Assembly (NCBI RefSeq): GCF_012489685.1
Contig: NC_080045.1
Location: 9,201,648-9,265,647, forward strand
Direction: 5' to 3'
DNA from: Lotus japonicus
Lineage: Eukaryota > Streptophyta > Magnoliopsida > Fabales > Fabaceae
DNA: 64,000 nt
This document shows positions 1-10,703 of the stretch, piece after piece (position 1 is the first letter of the stretch; each line of letters begins with the position of its first letter). Below the pieces are notes generated by a model. That model was given only the letters and a program-made list of their open reading frames with translations, ran no database searches and was not told where the DNA came from. The position numbers and the translations under genes are program-made.

Positions 1-2131
1 TTAACTCAAATGAGGTTTTTCAATATCATTTACAATCACTTTTCAAAAACCGATTCAATTATCCTTTAAGTTCCCAAAAATCAATTTGATTACTTTACTT
101 TAATAAACTTTGCAAAAACTTTATCATTTGATTTATAAACCATTATCCGATTGACAATATTCAAATGTAAATGTCAGTTATCGCGATAATATAAATAATA
201 TCCCGATAAAACTCCTAGTTAAACCGCTAGGGCAATATTCAAAATCCAAAACCAACATAATATCGGCGTACGGAACAAAGTATAAAATTATTTAATAAAC
301 GTTCGCTTGAACGCTTTCCATCTCCGTCGCCTCAAAGCCTCGTCACCTAGCACAAGTCGTCGCCCATCCACTCTTGTCGTCAAGAACAATCAAACTTCAC
401 CACTAGACGACTCGTCATCTAAAGCGTTAAGCGCCCAAGTAGACAAGTAGCAAACATTAAGGGTTAGTATCAACAAACAACAACAAAAAGTTTAAAATTT
501 AAGAGAAGATAAGATATTGAATTTCAATTTCAAAGTAAAAGATGAGAAGAGATTTTCAAATAAAAGATAACGATAATCCAAATATTATCTTGAACAACAG
601 CTTAAAATAACCAAAAAAACATCAAGAACAACAACAAGTCATACGAATTAGGTTAGTCCTAATGCCTACATGCTTCTACCAAGATGGATCGATCAAAAGC
701 CTCACAAAGCTAGACAACCACATTGTCGAGTAATTCAAAACATCTCTTCGAGATGGGAGAACAGTGGGACAAATAACCACCATGTTGCCATTTAAAATTT
801 CAAACCCTAGATGCTTTTGTTAGCATTCAAGGCCCACAGCCATCAACAACAAAGGGGTCGTTTAATTTTACCAAAATTTCAATGGTTCAACAATTTTTAT
901 CCAAATTTAAGACATGTTTCTCATATCATCAACAAGCATGCATCAACATGTAAGAGCAACAAATAGCACAAACATACAACTATATTCACAACGCCTTTTT
1001 ACAACTTCCTTTCACATATCATGCAAAAAAAAATGAAAAATATACATACTCACGCACTATTCAAGAGACTATCCTTACCTCCTTAAGTAGTAGTGCATAC
1101 GAGGGAACCTGAACGAAAAGAGCAATATTCATTGTCAATAGGTGCTAAAAACGATAGAACTACCCCTCCCTTAACCCTACTATAACTCACGACCCAAGGA
1201 GAAGGAGTTTTGACGATGAATATACCTCAACGAACGAAGGAAGGAAAAACACTCTTGATCAACAAAGGGAGGAAGGGATTCGGCTAAAGAGAGAGAAATG
1301 GCACTTGAGTGTGATGCTCTCAAGTGTATTTTTTTTTCAAGTGAGGGAGGCAGTTCAGGGTTTGTGACTTTTTCACACACTGAAGGTCCTATTTATAAGA
1401 AAACTCTTAACCTAAACCCTAGGCCTCCTGAATTTCGGCCACACCCACTCTATGAGGAGGAAATATTCTGAATTCACCCCTTTTTGCTTCTTCCCTAAGT
1501 CATGGTTCAATAGTTTTCCCTTATTCTAACTTTTCGATAAAATCTCAACAGATTTTCTTTCTGAAAATTCCTAAATTAACTATTTTAGATTTCCATCATA
1601 TAAAAACTTATCAACAATCAATGTAATGATATTCCTCCTAATTTAGAAGCTTCTCTAAAAATTTGAAACCAAAATAGCTTAATTTCCTTAATTAACAAGC
1701 AATTCTAGGTTTAATTAATTAATTAATAAAAAAATATAATAATTCCGAAATTAAATATTTAATTACTTCTAAAATATTTATAATCATCCTCAGATGGTTT
1801 TCTAATACTTTTACAACCCATCTTTTAATTTTTAAACAAATATTTTCAAGATACAGTTTCTACATTACCTATTTTAACATTTAGTTAAAATAAATTGAGT
1901 TATGATATATACACACCTCTCTACTTCTTTTCCACCTTCATTTCTATCTATTTCTCTTTTTTCTATCCATCAAATCATCTATCACATCTTTACTTTCTCT
2001 CTCCTTTCTTCATATCTCTCTCTTTCTCCACCTCTCCACACCTCAGGTTTTAGGTGTGATGATATAATTATTCAAATAAATACATATCAGTCAATGATTT
2101 ATTTATTTTTATTAAAAATAAATATTTTAAG
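1..2131 (-). repeat. AT-rich region, probable reversed LTR of a gypsy-type retrotransposon
   Basis: No convincing gene. Read on the minus strand, 1400-1040 looks like a promoter plus untranslated leader. A TATA-like CTTATAAATAG lies near 1392-1402. It is followed by a C/T-rich leader (1380-1180) and then a splice-donor-like GGAGGTAAGG near 1083. AT-rich sequence flanks it (1540-1880). This composition is what plant gypsy LTRs commonly show, but I found neither the paired LTR nor clean TG/CA ends. An unrelated host promoter is the alternative. The short minus-strand reading frame at 1180-1380 has no recognisable domain and I do not call it a gene. Confidence 0.3.
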
Positions 2132-2140
2132 TCATATAAG

Positions 2141-3190
2141 GGTTTCGGCTTTTGTACCCAAATGGTATAGTTTATTTTGGAAATTACAGCTTTGGAGTAC
2201 TTTTTTTTATTTACCAAACTAGTATAAATCGCCATTGTCAGTGGCGATTCTATTTTTTTTTTTACTTTTTTAAAGAATCGCCAATGCTATTGGCGTTTTT
2301 GTTTTTGTTTTTTCGTTTTTTAAATAAATCGCCAACCATGTTGGCGTTTTCTTTTCTTTTTTTTTAAATTTTTTTTTCCTTAAAATCGCCAACACAGTTG
2401 GCGTTTTCTTATTTTTTATTTTTTATTTTTTTCTTAAAATCACCAACACAGTTGGCTTTTTCTACTTTTTTTTTAATTTTTTTTAAATAATAATTAGAAT
2501 GATATTTAATCAATTGATACTCACACACAATTTTGTGTCATTACTCACTTTTGCAACACTTTGATCATAAATATTTGAACTGATATTTAAAAATAAACAT
2601 ATGCATTACATAATTTAGTTCAAGAGAAAATTATTTTTTATTGTGGAGTCGAGCATTAATGGATTTTTTTCCGCACACGTTGGGGTCGTTGCCTTCGAGG
2701 TTCTTCCAACACTTGATTTTCATTTCCTTCACTTATGTAATGCATATGTTTATTTTTAAATATCAGTTCAAATATTTATGATCAAAATGTTGCAAAAGTG
2801 AGAGTAATGACACAAAATTGTGTGTGAGTATCAATTGATTAAATATCATTCTAATTACTATTTTAAAAAAAATTAAAAAAAAAGTAGAAAAAGCCAACTG
2901 TGTTGGCGATTTTAAGGAAAAAAAAAGAAAAATAAAACGCCAACTATGTTGGCGATTTTAAGAAAAAAAAATTTAAAAAAGAAAAGAAAAGAAAACGCCA
3001 ACCATGTTGGCGATTTATTTAATAAACGAAAAAAAAAAACGCCAATAACATTGGCAATTCTTTAAAAAAGTAAAAAAAAGAAATAGAATCGCCACTGACA
3101 GTGGCGATTTATACTAGTTTGGTAAATAAAAAAAAAGTACCCCAAAACTGTAATTTCCAAACTAAACTATACCATTTGGGTACAAAAGCC
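2141..3190. mobile_element. Fold-back (Mutator-type) element, ~1.05 kb, 9-bp target duplication
   Basis: Almost the whole element is one inverted repeat. The left arm (2141 to about 2632) is mirrored by the right arm (about 2738 to 3190), around a unique centre of roughly 100 bp. The outer ends read inward as GGCTTTTGTACCC on both sides. The left end has a few extra bases (GGGTTTC) before this. The 9-bp direct repeat TCATATAAG flanks it at 2132-2140 and 3191-3199, a length typical of Mutator-superfamily insertions. Each arm carries about five spaced copies of a short palindrome (ATCGCCAAC...GTTGGCG). There is no transposase reading frame, so movement would depend on another element. Confidence 0.85.
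2229..2460. repeat. Array of short palindromes in left arm of fold-back element
   Basis: Five units, spaced about 46-56 bp apart (near 2229, 2275, 2327, 2384 and 2438), each contain a small palindrome of the form TCGCCAaNNNNNtTGGCG. T-rich spacers separate them. The central bases vary (TTGTCAG, ATGCTAT, ACCATGT, ACACAGT). The same five occur in reverse order in the right arm, about 2890-3110. Regular spacing and symmetric cores suggest transposase-binding repeats; that role is inferred. Confidence 0.7.
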
Positions 3191-3358
3191 TCATATAAGA
3201 CCTAATATCAATTTATTTCAATTTTATATCCTACTTTTCAATTTTTAAAAGATTTGATCTAGATTTATAGAAAAAAACCTAAACAAATCCAAAATAAATC
3301 TTCTAACCCACTTTTCTTTCTCCTAGTCATCAATCTCGAAAATTATAAAATAAATAGA

Positions 3359-5508
3359 GTGGAGAGAGAGAGAAAAGTGAGAGAGAGGGATAGAGCGAGG
3401 GCCCAACGCTACGAGGTTCGTCGCTCTTGGGAGTCTACCATCGGCAAAAGGGAAGGCAGGTTAGGGAAAGGAAATGCACAACCAAGTGGTGGTGATATCA
3501 CTCACTACGTTTTCTCTAATTTCCCTGAGAACTTCTCTGAGAAGGAGCTTTGGCCGGTGTTTCAGAGATATAACCAAGTGTGGGATGTTTTCATTGCGCC
3601 ACGCCAGAATAAACAAGGGAAAAGGTTTGGGTTTGTCCGGTTTATTGGGGTGAAGGATGCGACGAGATTAGAAAGGGAATTGAACTCAATTCTAATTGGG
3701 AGTATGAAGATGCACGTTAACATTCCCCGGTTTCATAAGCGTTACGATGGTCAGTGGGGTGACAACCCACGGAATGAGAGGTTCCCTCAAGACGTGCGGG
3801 GGGCGAAGCATAACGGTGCTCCGCAGGCTAGAGTCAGATCGGAGGCAGGTCCGGTGCGTTCCTTTGCTCAGGTTGTTAGGTCTGGGGCAGGGAAGCACGC
3901 TGCTTCTCCAGCGGTGGCCACTGTTGCATTGCAGCCTAAGGATGTTACGGAGGTTTGGAAGGGACCCGCTGTTGTGGATGTGGCTGATTGGCTTGCCCGC
4001 AGCCTGGTGGGTGTTGTCAAGAATTTGGAGCTGCTGGCTTCACTGCGTAATGCGACATTCTTGCAAGGCTTGCAACATATTCAGGTTCGTTACCTTGGAG
4101 ATGGGTTTGTCCTGCTGACGGGGCCAGAGGGGTTTGATTTGGAAGGTGCGCTCCAGGACCTGGTGACTGGCCTTGATGCAGTGTTTGAGTCCCTTTTGCC
4201 GTGGACGGTGTCGGTGGCCCCTATGTCTAGAATTGTTTGGCTACGCTGTGCTGGCTTTCCCGTTCATATGTGGAATAGGGAGTGCTTTCAACAACTGCTG
4301 AAGCCGTTTGGTGATCTGATTTCTATCGATGGGGGTACTGCTGATTTTTCAAATTTGGAGTTTGCCCGGTTGAAGGTGCGGACTATTCACCCTGGTCTTG
4401 TTTCGATTTCGAAGAGGATCAAGATTGGGGACGTCATCTACAACGTTCGCATTAGTGAGGAGCTTGATGGTGAGCTTCATGTGTGCCCTTGTAGGAACCA
4501 GGTGAATGTGGAGGATAACGAGGAGGAAGGAGATTCGTCGACGGAGTTTGGCGGCTCCGGTGATGACGTGTCGATTCCTGATACCTTAATCCTGAAATCC
4601 GGGGATCAGTTGCTAGACACAGAAGGGGCATTAATGGTAATCATGGGGGAGTGTACAGCCATAGCGTTGATGGCGTTGCTAATAATGATCTTATGATTGG
4701 GTTTTCAAATTCTGAGGGTTACGTCAACTCTAAGGAGAATTTGGTGGATGTCGTTGGTCATTTGAATTCTATTAGTGGATCAGTGGAAGTTTCAGTATCT
4801 GAACAGATGGGGTCCACCGGGGATGGTGTCGTGGGGGACCAAGCTGGTCAACGTAAATTGGCTGACCCAGTTTTTGAGGCTGGGCCTTTGGGTGTTTTGA
4901 ATCGGGTTGGGCTGCCCATAACTTCAAACGGGTCTCCAAAGCCGGTAACACGTATGGCCTAGGATAATGTTCAGATTAGCTCGACTAAGCTCCCTCAACC
5001 ACTGACTTGCAATAGAAATGAAGAGGAGGCGGTGTCTCAACTACCATCCTCTACGGTGGCAGCGGGTAACTCACAGGCTAGAGGTACAGTAGGGGTGGTA
5101 GCGACAGATCCCGGACCACCCCTGGAACTTTGCAGTTCAGTGGCAGTTTCGAATCAATTTGGTGCTCTTCGAAGACAGGCTTGCTCTGCAGCAACGGGGG
5201 GTGATCGTGGCTCAACGTCTTCCCCTCCAAGGGACCGTTGCGTCTCCAACGCTGGCATCCGTAAGGATTTGAGGGATTTGTGCTTCTCCCTAACTTCTGT
5301 ACAGTCTGAACCTTTTCGACCTTCTCACCCTTCCTGGTTGAGGGGTCTTTCTTCTGAGGCCAAGGAACTGTGGGCGCTTGGGAGGGAGCTCGGGGTGTCC
5401 GCTGGTGGTGACGAGGGTGCGATTATCAACAAGTTGATTGAGCTTGATCAACGTGATGCTATAGGGTGTGGTCGTGCTGGTGAGGGGAGATCAGTGGGTT
5501 GTCAATGA
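3359..5508 (+). pseudogene. LINE ORF1, RRM-domain nucleic-acid-binding protein (broken)
   Basis: L1 ORF1 proteins bind element RNA and form the transposition particle. The first ~30 residues are Arg/Glu-rich. An RRM follows at about residues 45-125, with RNP2-like YVFSNFPENFSE and RNP1-like KRFGFVRF, then a conserved NIPRF stretch. A Gly/Val-rich middle and a DUF4283-like second part follow. The frame is lost near 4650 and continues in another frame, where a TAG at 4960-4962 interrupts it. The terminal TGA at 5506-5508 overlaps the ORF2 ATG. No ATG opens the first frame (it begins at a GTG), so the start is lost by mutation or truncation. Confidence 0.85.
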
Positions 5509-8500
5509 AGATTCTTTCCTTCAATGTGAGGGGACTGGGAGGGAGGGGGAAGATGAGGGTTATAAGGGAAGTGGTTTGCCACCATCATGTGGAGGTTTTG
5601 TTTGTCCAGGAAACAAAATTGCAGCGTATCAGTACTCGTACGTGTGCTCAGCTGTGGGGGGAGTCGGGGTTCGATTGGAAGGCTACTCCTGCTGTAAATC
5701 GGGGAGGTGGCTTATTGTGTATATGGAATCCAAACTTGTTTGTCTTGGAGGAGTGTGTGGAGGGCCAGGGTTTTATAGGGTTAGTGGGGGTTTGGAAAGC
5801 TTCTCAGAGTCGGTGTGTGTTGGTAAATATCTACTCTGCTACTGATATGGAGGGGAAGCGGGCATTGTGGAATGCTCTGACTCTATGGAGGGCTAATTGT
5901 ACAGTAACGGCTTGGTGCCTTGCCAGCGATTTTAATGTTGTTCGAGTAGAAGACGAATGTAGAGGTTGTGTTGGTGTTCTACCTGTGCAGAGGCAAGAGA
6001 TGGAGGAGGTTCACCTCTTCATCTCAACAATGGAGTTACAGGATATCCCGCTTGCAGGTCGTAGATTCACTTGGCGCAGGCCTAATAACCAGGCTCGTAC
6101 CAGGTTAGACAGGTTCCTTGTGTCTAATGAATGGGATGGTTTTTGGCCGAATTGTTCTCAGCTAGTGCTTAACCGAGACATCTCTGACCCTTGCCCGCTT
6201 TTGTTACGCTAAACGATTCAAGATTGGGGGCCTATGCCTTTTCGTGTGATGAATTGTTGGCTTGAGCATCCTAGCTTGGCTAGTTTTGTTGATCATGGGT
6301 GGAAGGGGCTCCGTTGTAGGGGATGGGGGGCATTTGTTCTGAAAGAGAAACTGAAAGGCCTCAGGGGATTGCTAAAGGGGTGGAACAGGGAGGTCTTCGG
6401 GGATTTAAAGACTAGAAGGGAGGAGACAGTGAAGAAGATTAACCTCTTAGATGTTAAGGAGGAAGCTGGTGGTCTATCTCACGAGGAAATAATGTTGAGG
6501 CAGTCGCTTTTGTCTGAATTTTGGAGTGTTTTGAGGCTTCATGAGTCTCTCTTATGTCAAAAGGCTCGGTCTAAGTGGGTTGCGGAGGGGGATCAAAATT
6601 CGGGCTTCTTCCATGCTACGATTAATTGGAAGCGTCGGTCAAGTTCTATAGTTGGGCTGCTGGTTGATGGGGTGTGGGAGGAGGATCTTAGTCTGGTTAA
6701 GGAGGCCATTAGGGGTTTTTTTAGAGCAAGTTCAGGTCGGTTGGTAGGCCTAGGTTGGGCCTTGACGGTGTGCTCTTTCGAACTTTGTCTGATGTGGATA
6801 ATTTTGCTCTAACTGCTGCCTTTGATGAGGAGGAGATTAAGTCTGCTGTGTGGGCGTGTGGAAGTGACAAGAGCCCAGGGCCTGATGGCTTCAATTTCAG
6901 GTTCATTCAGAGGTACTGGGGGGTGTTAAAGGGGGACTTTCTTAAGGCAGTGAAGGAATTCTGGAAGCGGGGTGCCTGGCCTAGAGGGTGCAATGCGTCT
7001 TTTATTGTCCTCATTCCAAAGGTGAGTGATCCTCAAGCTTTGAATGACTTCAGACCCATTTCTCTTATTGGGTGTATTTACAAGGTGGTGTCCAAGTTGT
7101 TGGCTACTAGGCTGCAGGCTGTTATTGGGAAGGTAATTGATGAGCGCCAATTTGCTTTTATTGGTCAACGGAATATGTTAGACAGTGTTGTGGTGGTAAA
7201 TGAGGTGGTCCATGAAGCTAAGATAAGGAAGAGACCCACAATTTTTTTCAAAGTGGACTACGAAAAAGCTTATGACTCTGTGGAATGGGATTTCCTGGAA
7301 TATATGATGAGGAGGATGAATTTCTCTGATAAATGGGTCGGTTGGATTATGGGTTGTCTGAAGTCTGCTTCTGTGTCCGTCCTTGTTAATGGAAGCCCTT
7401 GTAGTGAGTTCAGCATGGAAAGAGGCCTTAGACAAGGGGATCCTCTTGCTCCGTTTTTGTTTCTGATTATGGCGGAGGGGCTGAACGGGTTGTTTTCTAA
7501 TGCAGTTAAGTTAGGGAAATTCAATGGGTTTAAGGTTGGTACTGGTGGGTCTGTTGAGATTTCTCTTCAATTCGCAGATGATACTATTTTTGTGGGTGAG
7601 GCCTCTGTTCAGAACCTTGTGGTGATTAAGTGTGTTCTCCGGTGCTTTGAGTTGATTTCTGGTTTGAAGGTTAATTTTAAGAAGAGTAAGCTGGCCTCGG
7701 TTGCAATTGATGACGGGGTTACTCAGTAGTTTGCTTCCTTCTTGAACTGCAAGGTAATGAGCTTTCCATTTACTTACATGGGCATACCAGTGGGAGGAAA
7801 GGGGAGCTGTCAAAAGACTTGGGAACCGGTGGTGAAGAAGTTCAGGGACAAATTAGCATCCTGGAAGCAGAAATTTATCTCGTTTGGAGGCCGCATTTGT
7901 TTAATCCAAAGTGTACTGACAGCTCTTCCCTTATTTTTCTTGTCTTTCTTTAAAATTCCGGCTTGTGTTGTGAAGGTGTGTACGGGTATTATGAGAAAGT
8001 TTCTTTGGGGTGGGAGTGAGTTAGAGAGGAAAATTGCTTGGGTTAGTTGGAAGGATGTGTGCCGTCCAAAGGAGGTGGGTGGTTTGGGTATAAAAGACTT
8101 ACAACTTTTTAATCGGGCTTTGCTAGGCAAATGGTTGTGGAGGTGGAAAACAGAAAAGGGTAGTCTGTGGGGAAAGGTTATTCAGGCGAAGTATTACAGT
8201 GGTAGTAGTATGCTAGAATCTTCATGGTGGAAGGAAGTGCAAGGTGCTGGTGTTTATGATGGCCTTGATTGGTTTCAAGATGGGTGTGCAAAGCAGTTGC
8301 GGAGGGGGAATGATACAAGCTTCTGGCTGGATAATTGGGTTGGGAATATGGCGTTGCGTGAGAGCTTTTACAGATTGTATAACTTGTCTACGTTGAAGAG
8401 GGCTAGTATCAGTAATTGTGGGGAGTGGGTTTCAGGTCGATGGCGCTGGGTTTTGGCTTGGAGACGTCCCTTGGGTGCTCGGGAAAAAGTTTGGCTTCGT

Positions 8501-9165
8501 GATATGTTGGAAATTGCGTCTTCGCCTTCCTTGACAGAAGGGGTGGATGATAAATGGTCCTGGGATGCTGATCCTGAGGGCGTTTACACAGTTCAGACAA
8601 CGTATTCCTTTTTGCAGGGTCCATTGTTGCCGGCTACTGATTTAGTGTTCCGTTTGCTGTGGTCAGCGTGTGCTCCATCGAACGTGAAAGGCTTTGTGTG
8701 GAAGTGTGTGCTGGAGCGTATTCCTTCGTTGGAAAATTTGGAAAGGCGTGGTGTTGTTCAGTCCAATGGCGATCTTCTGTGCAAATTGTGTAGGGGTGGG
8801 ATTGAGTCATGCTCTCATCTCCTTTTTTCTTGTCCCTTTTCATCTGAGGTGTGGTGGAGGTGCTATGCGTGGCTGGGTATTTCGACAGCTCTTCCTATAA
8901 TTGCTAGGGATCACCTCTTGCAGTTTCAGATTGGATGGAATGCAGGTCAGAGGAGGGGTGCCTTGTCAATCTGGTTTGCTGCATTATGGACAATTTGGCT
9001 CGTCCGGAATGAGGTTGTATTCGGGAGGGTGCTGCTTGTGTTTCGACAGCAATGGAACTCATCAAATGGCGGTCTTGGATGTGGGTTAAAACTCTCATGA
9101 AAGTTTTTAATTATTCCTTGTATGAGTGGTCAACAAATCTTCTTGTGTGCATCATGGGGATGTGA
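5505..9165 (+). pseudogene. LINE ORF2, endonuclease-reverse transcriptase (broken)
   Basis: The ATG at 5505 overlaps the ORF1 stop as ATGA. An APE-type endonuclease comes first (about 5505-6210): NVRG, the catalytic-type QETK, SDFNVV and RLDRFLVS are visible. A linker with a WVAEGDQNSGFFH block follows, then the reverse transcriptase (about 6830-7700) with SPGPDGFNF, RPISL, QGDPLAPFLF and the catalytic FADDT near 7573-7587. The 3' part (7740-9160) has the GRICLIQSVL and GGLGIKDL blocks and a zinc-binding C/H region (CKLC...CSHLLFSC) at 8780-8840. Defects: TAA at 6210-6212, frameshift near 6740-6760, TAG at 7727-7729, frameshift near 9030. No RNase H domain is apparent. Confidence 0.92.
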
Positions 9166-9358
9166 GGGTTTAGATGTTGGGGAGCTCTCTTTGTTAGCTG
9201 GTGTGGCAGAGGTTTTATTTTCTTGTCTTGTTTTTCTGTCTGTGTTAGTTTTGGTTGTTGTTTGATTGTTCTTGTGTATTGGGTTTGAAGTACCTCTTGT
9301 GCTTCCTATCAATACAATTTTGCTTAGCTAAAAAGAAATAGAGTTATTTCAATTTTAT

Positions 9359-9884
9359 TTTTAAGAGAGAGATGAAGAGATCGACCAAACCCAGGTGTGA
9401 ATCGGAGTGAAGAGGGGGTAGATCGGAAGAGAAATGGCTCGATGATGATGATTTGGGGTTCACCCTTGTTGGATCTGGAAGAAAAATGTCTTCTTTGCCC
9501 ATATTTTTCCTTGTTGGATCTTTGATGAAAAATGGGAGAGAAAAGTTGTTAACTTTCTCAGATTTGGGATGATGAGAGCGTGAACAAGAGAGTGAGTGTT
9601 GGGGGGGGGGGGGGAGAGAAATCAAGTTGAAGAAGTTGGTTTCTGGGTTTCTAAGTTGGATTAAGGAGGAAGATGAGGAAGATGATTTCTGGGTTCTGGG
9701 TTTGAAGATTGATGATTTCTGGGATCTGGCCAAATTGATAAAGAATTGAAGATTGATGATTTTTTTTTTTCTGTTAATAGGATTAAATCCTAAACCCTTA
9801 ATTAATTGAACCCTAAACCCTTAATTAATTAAACCCTAAACCCTTTTTGGGGTAATTTGAGTTTTTAATTTAATTTTTCGATGT
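9359..9884. other. Low-complexity flank with poly-G run and telobox-like repeats
   Basis: No gene is supported. A run of 14 G lies at 9601-9614. Three near-identical copies of CCTAAACCCTTAATTAATT at 9788-9845 contain the telobox AAACCCTA, common in plant promoters and interstitial telomere-like DNA. This stretch is probably the interior of the transposon whose single terminal repeat follows at 9885-10087, because that repeat family also flanks heterogeneous internal DNA at 54695-56083. Confidence 0.4.
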
Positions 9885-10087
9885 GTTATTTTTTTAATTT
9901 TTATAATTCACGTAAGCATTTTTATCCCCGTCAGCGATCTAAATCAGCACTCGCCGGAGCTCCGCCCTCCGGCGATGATCCGTCCCAAAAATATTTCAAA
10001 GATGATGATCAAATGCAATAAATTTTCCGACGAGAGACTTAGATCAGACGACAAGACAAAGACAAGGATCAATATGATGCTTAACCC
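9885..10087. mobile_element. Single terminal inverted repeat of a Mutator-like element
   Basis: The reverse complement of this ~200 bp begins GGGTTAAGCATCATATT and aligns along its length with both terminal repeats of the element at 54695-56083. Shared blocks are CGTCTGATCTA, CGGAAAA and the palindromic core CGGAGCTCCGGCGAGTGC, then ATGCTTACGTG. The outer end is at 10087 (TTAACCC). No partner repeat is visible to the left; the LINE and fold-back insertions lie where it might have been, so it is lost or too degraded to see. Confidence 0.65.
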
Positions 10088-10703
10088 TAAAATAAAAGGA
10101 GCAAAAGTCTCTGCCTCATAAATAGTAGACAAAGAGCCATCTACAACTTCTATCCTAACCCCCAACCCCTTGAAGAGAGATCATAAAGGATGGATCTCAT
10201 TAAAACCTTACTAGTAAAAAACCCATTGGAAAAACCTAGTAAGGAAAAGGAGTTCCCATACTCTAGGATCAAAAAAGAACTTCAAGGAGAACCCAATACA
10301 AATATTCCCACAGCCAACAGAAAACAAAATTCCTCCTCATTCCAGCATCTTGCCAGTACCATATATGCTACAGATTACCCTCATAAACACCACCAAGTCC
10401 CAGTCAAAACAGATCAAGTGATGCATTCCCATCTTGAACCACAGTGCAGGAAAAAAGTTTACAGAACTTGCAGCGTAACATGAGCATAGAGTAGAATACC
10501 AAGAGCCAAGAATACAAATTAGATATAGCCATAAGCCAAAACAGTCCAGCCAACCAGATTCCAAACTCATCCAGCCACTGCTTCACAAAATATCAAAACC
10601 GCAACATTCCAACAAGCAGCAATAGAACAGCAATATGAATTAAGGTAAGCAAAGCATTGGTTCATTGCACCATTCAAAAAAATAATACTTAAACTCCTTT
10701 TGC

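Larger units (their letters stand above)
3228..9343 (+). mobile_element. L1-type LINE retrotransposon, nearly full length, inactivated
   Basis: A non-LTR retrotransposon with ORF1 (RRM protein) followed by ORF2 (endonuclease, reverse transcriptase, C-terminal zinc-binding region), then a short 3' leader ending in an A-rich tail (about 9329-9338). There are no LTRs. Two target-duplication readings are possible. A perfect 15-bp repeat TTATTTCAATTTTAT occurs at 3213-3227 and 9344-9358, giving the limits used here. An 8-bp AAATAGAG at 3352-3359 and 9336-9343 would place the 5' end inside the ORF1 start. At least three frameshifts and three internal stops show it cannot mobilise itself. It lies only 13 bp beyond the fold-back element's target duplication. 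Confidence 0.92.

Noticed and set aside
1902..2367. Open frames at 1902-2222 and 2152-2367
   Set aside because: Phe/Ser/Leu-rich translations of T-rich DNA; the second lies inside the fold-back arm.
2229..3110. CRISPR-like array
   Set aside because: Regularly spaced palindromes in a plant fold-back element; the spacers are low-complexity T/A runs and there is no cas gene.
9788..9845. Interstitial telomere array
   Set aside because: Only three AAACCCTA-type units with AT-rich spacers; not a true telomeric tract.
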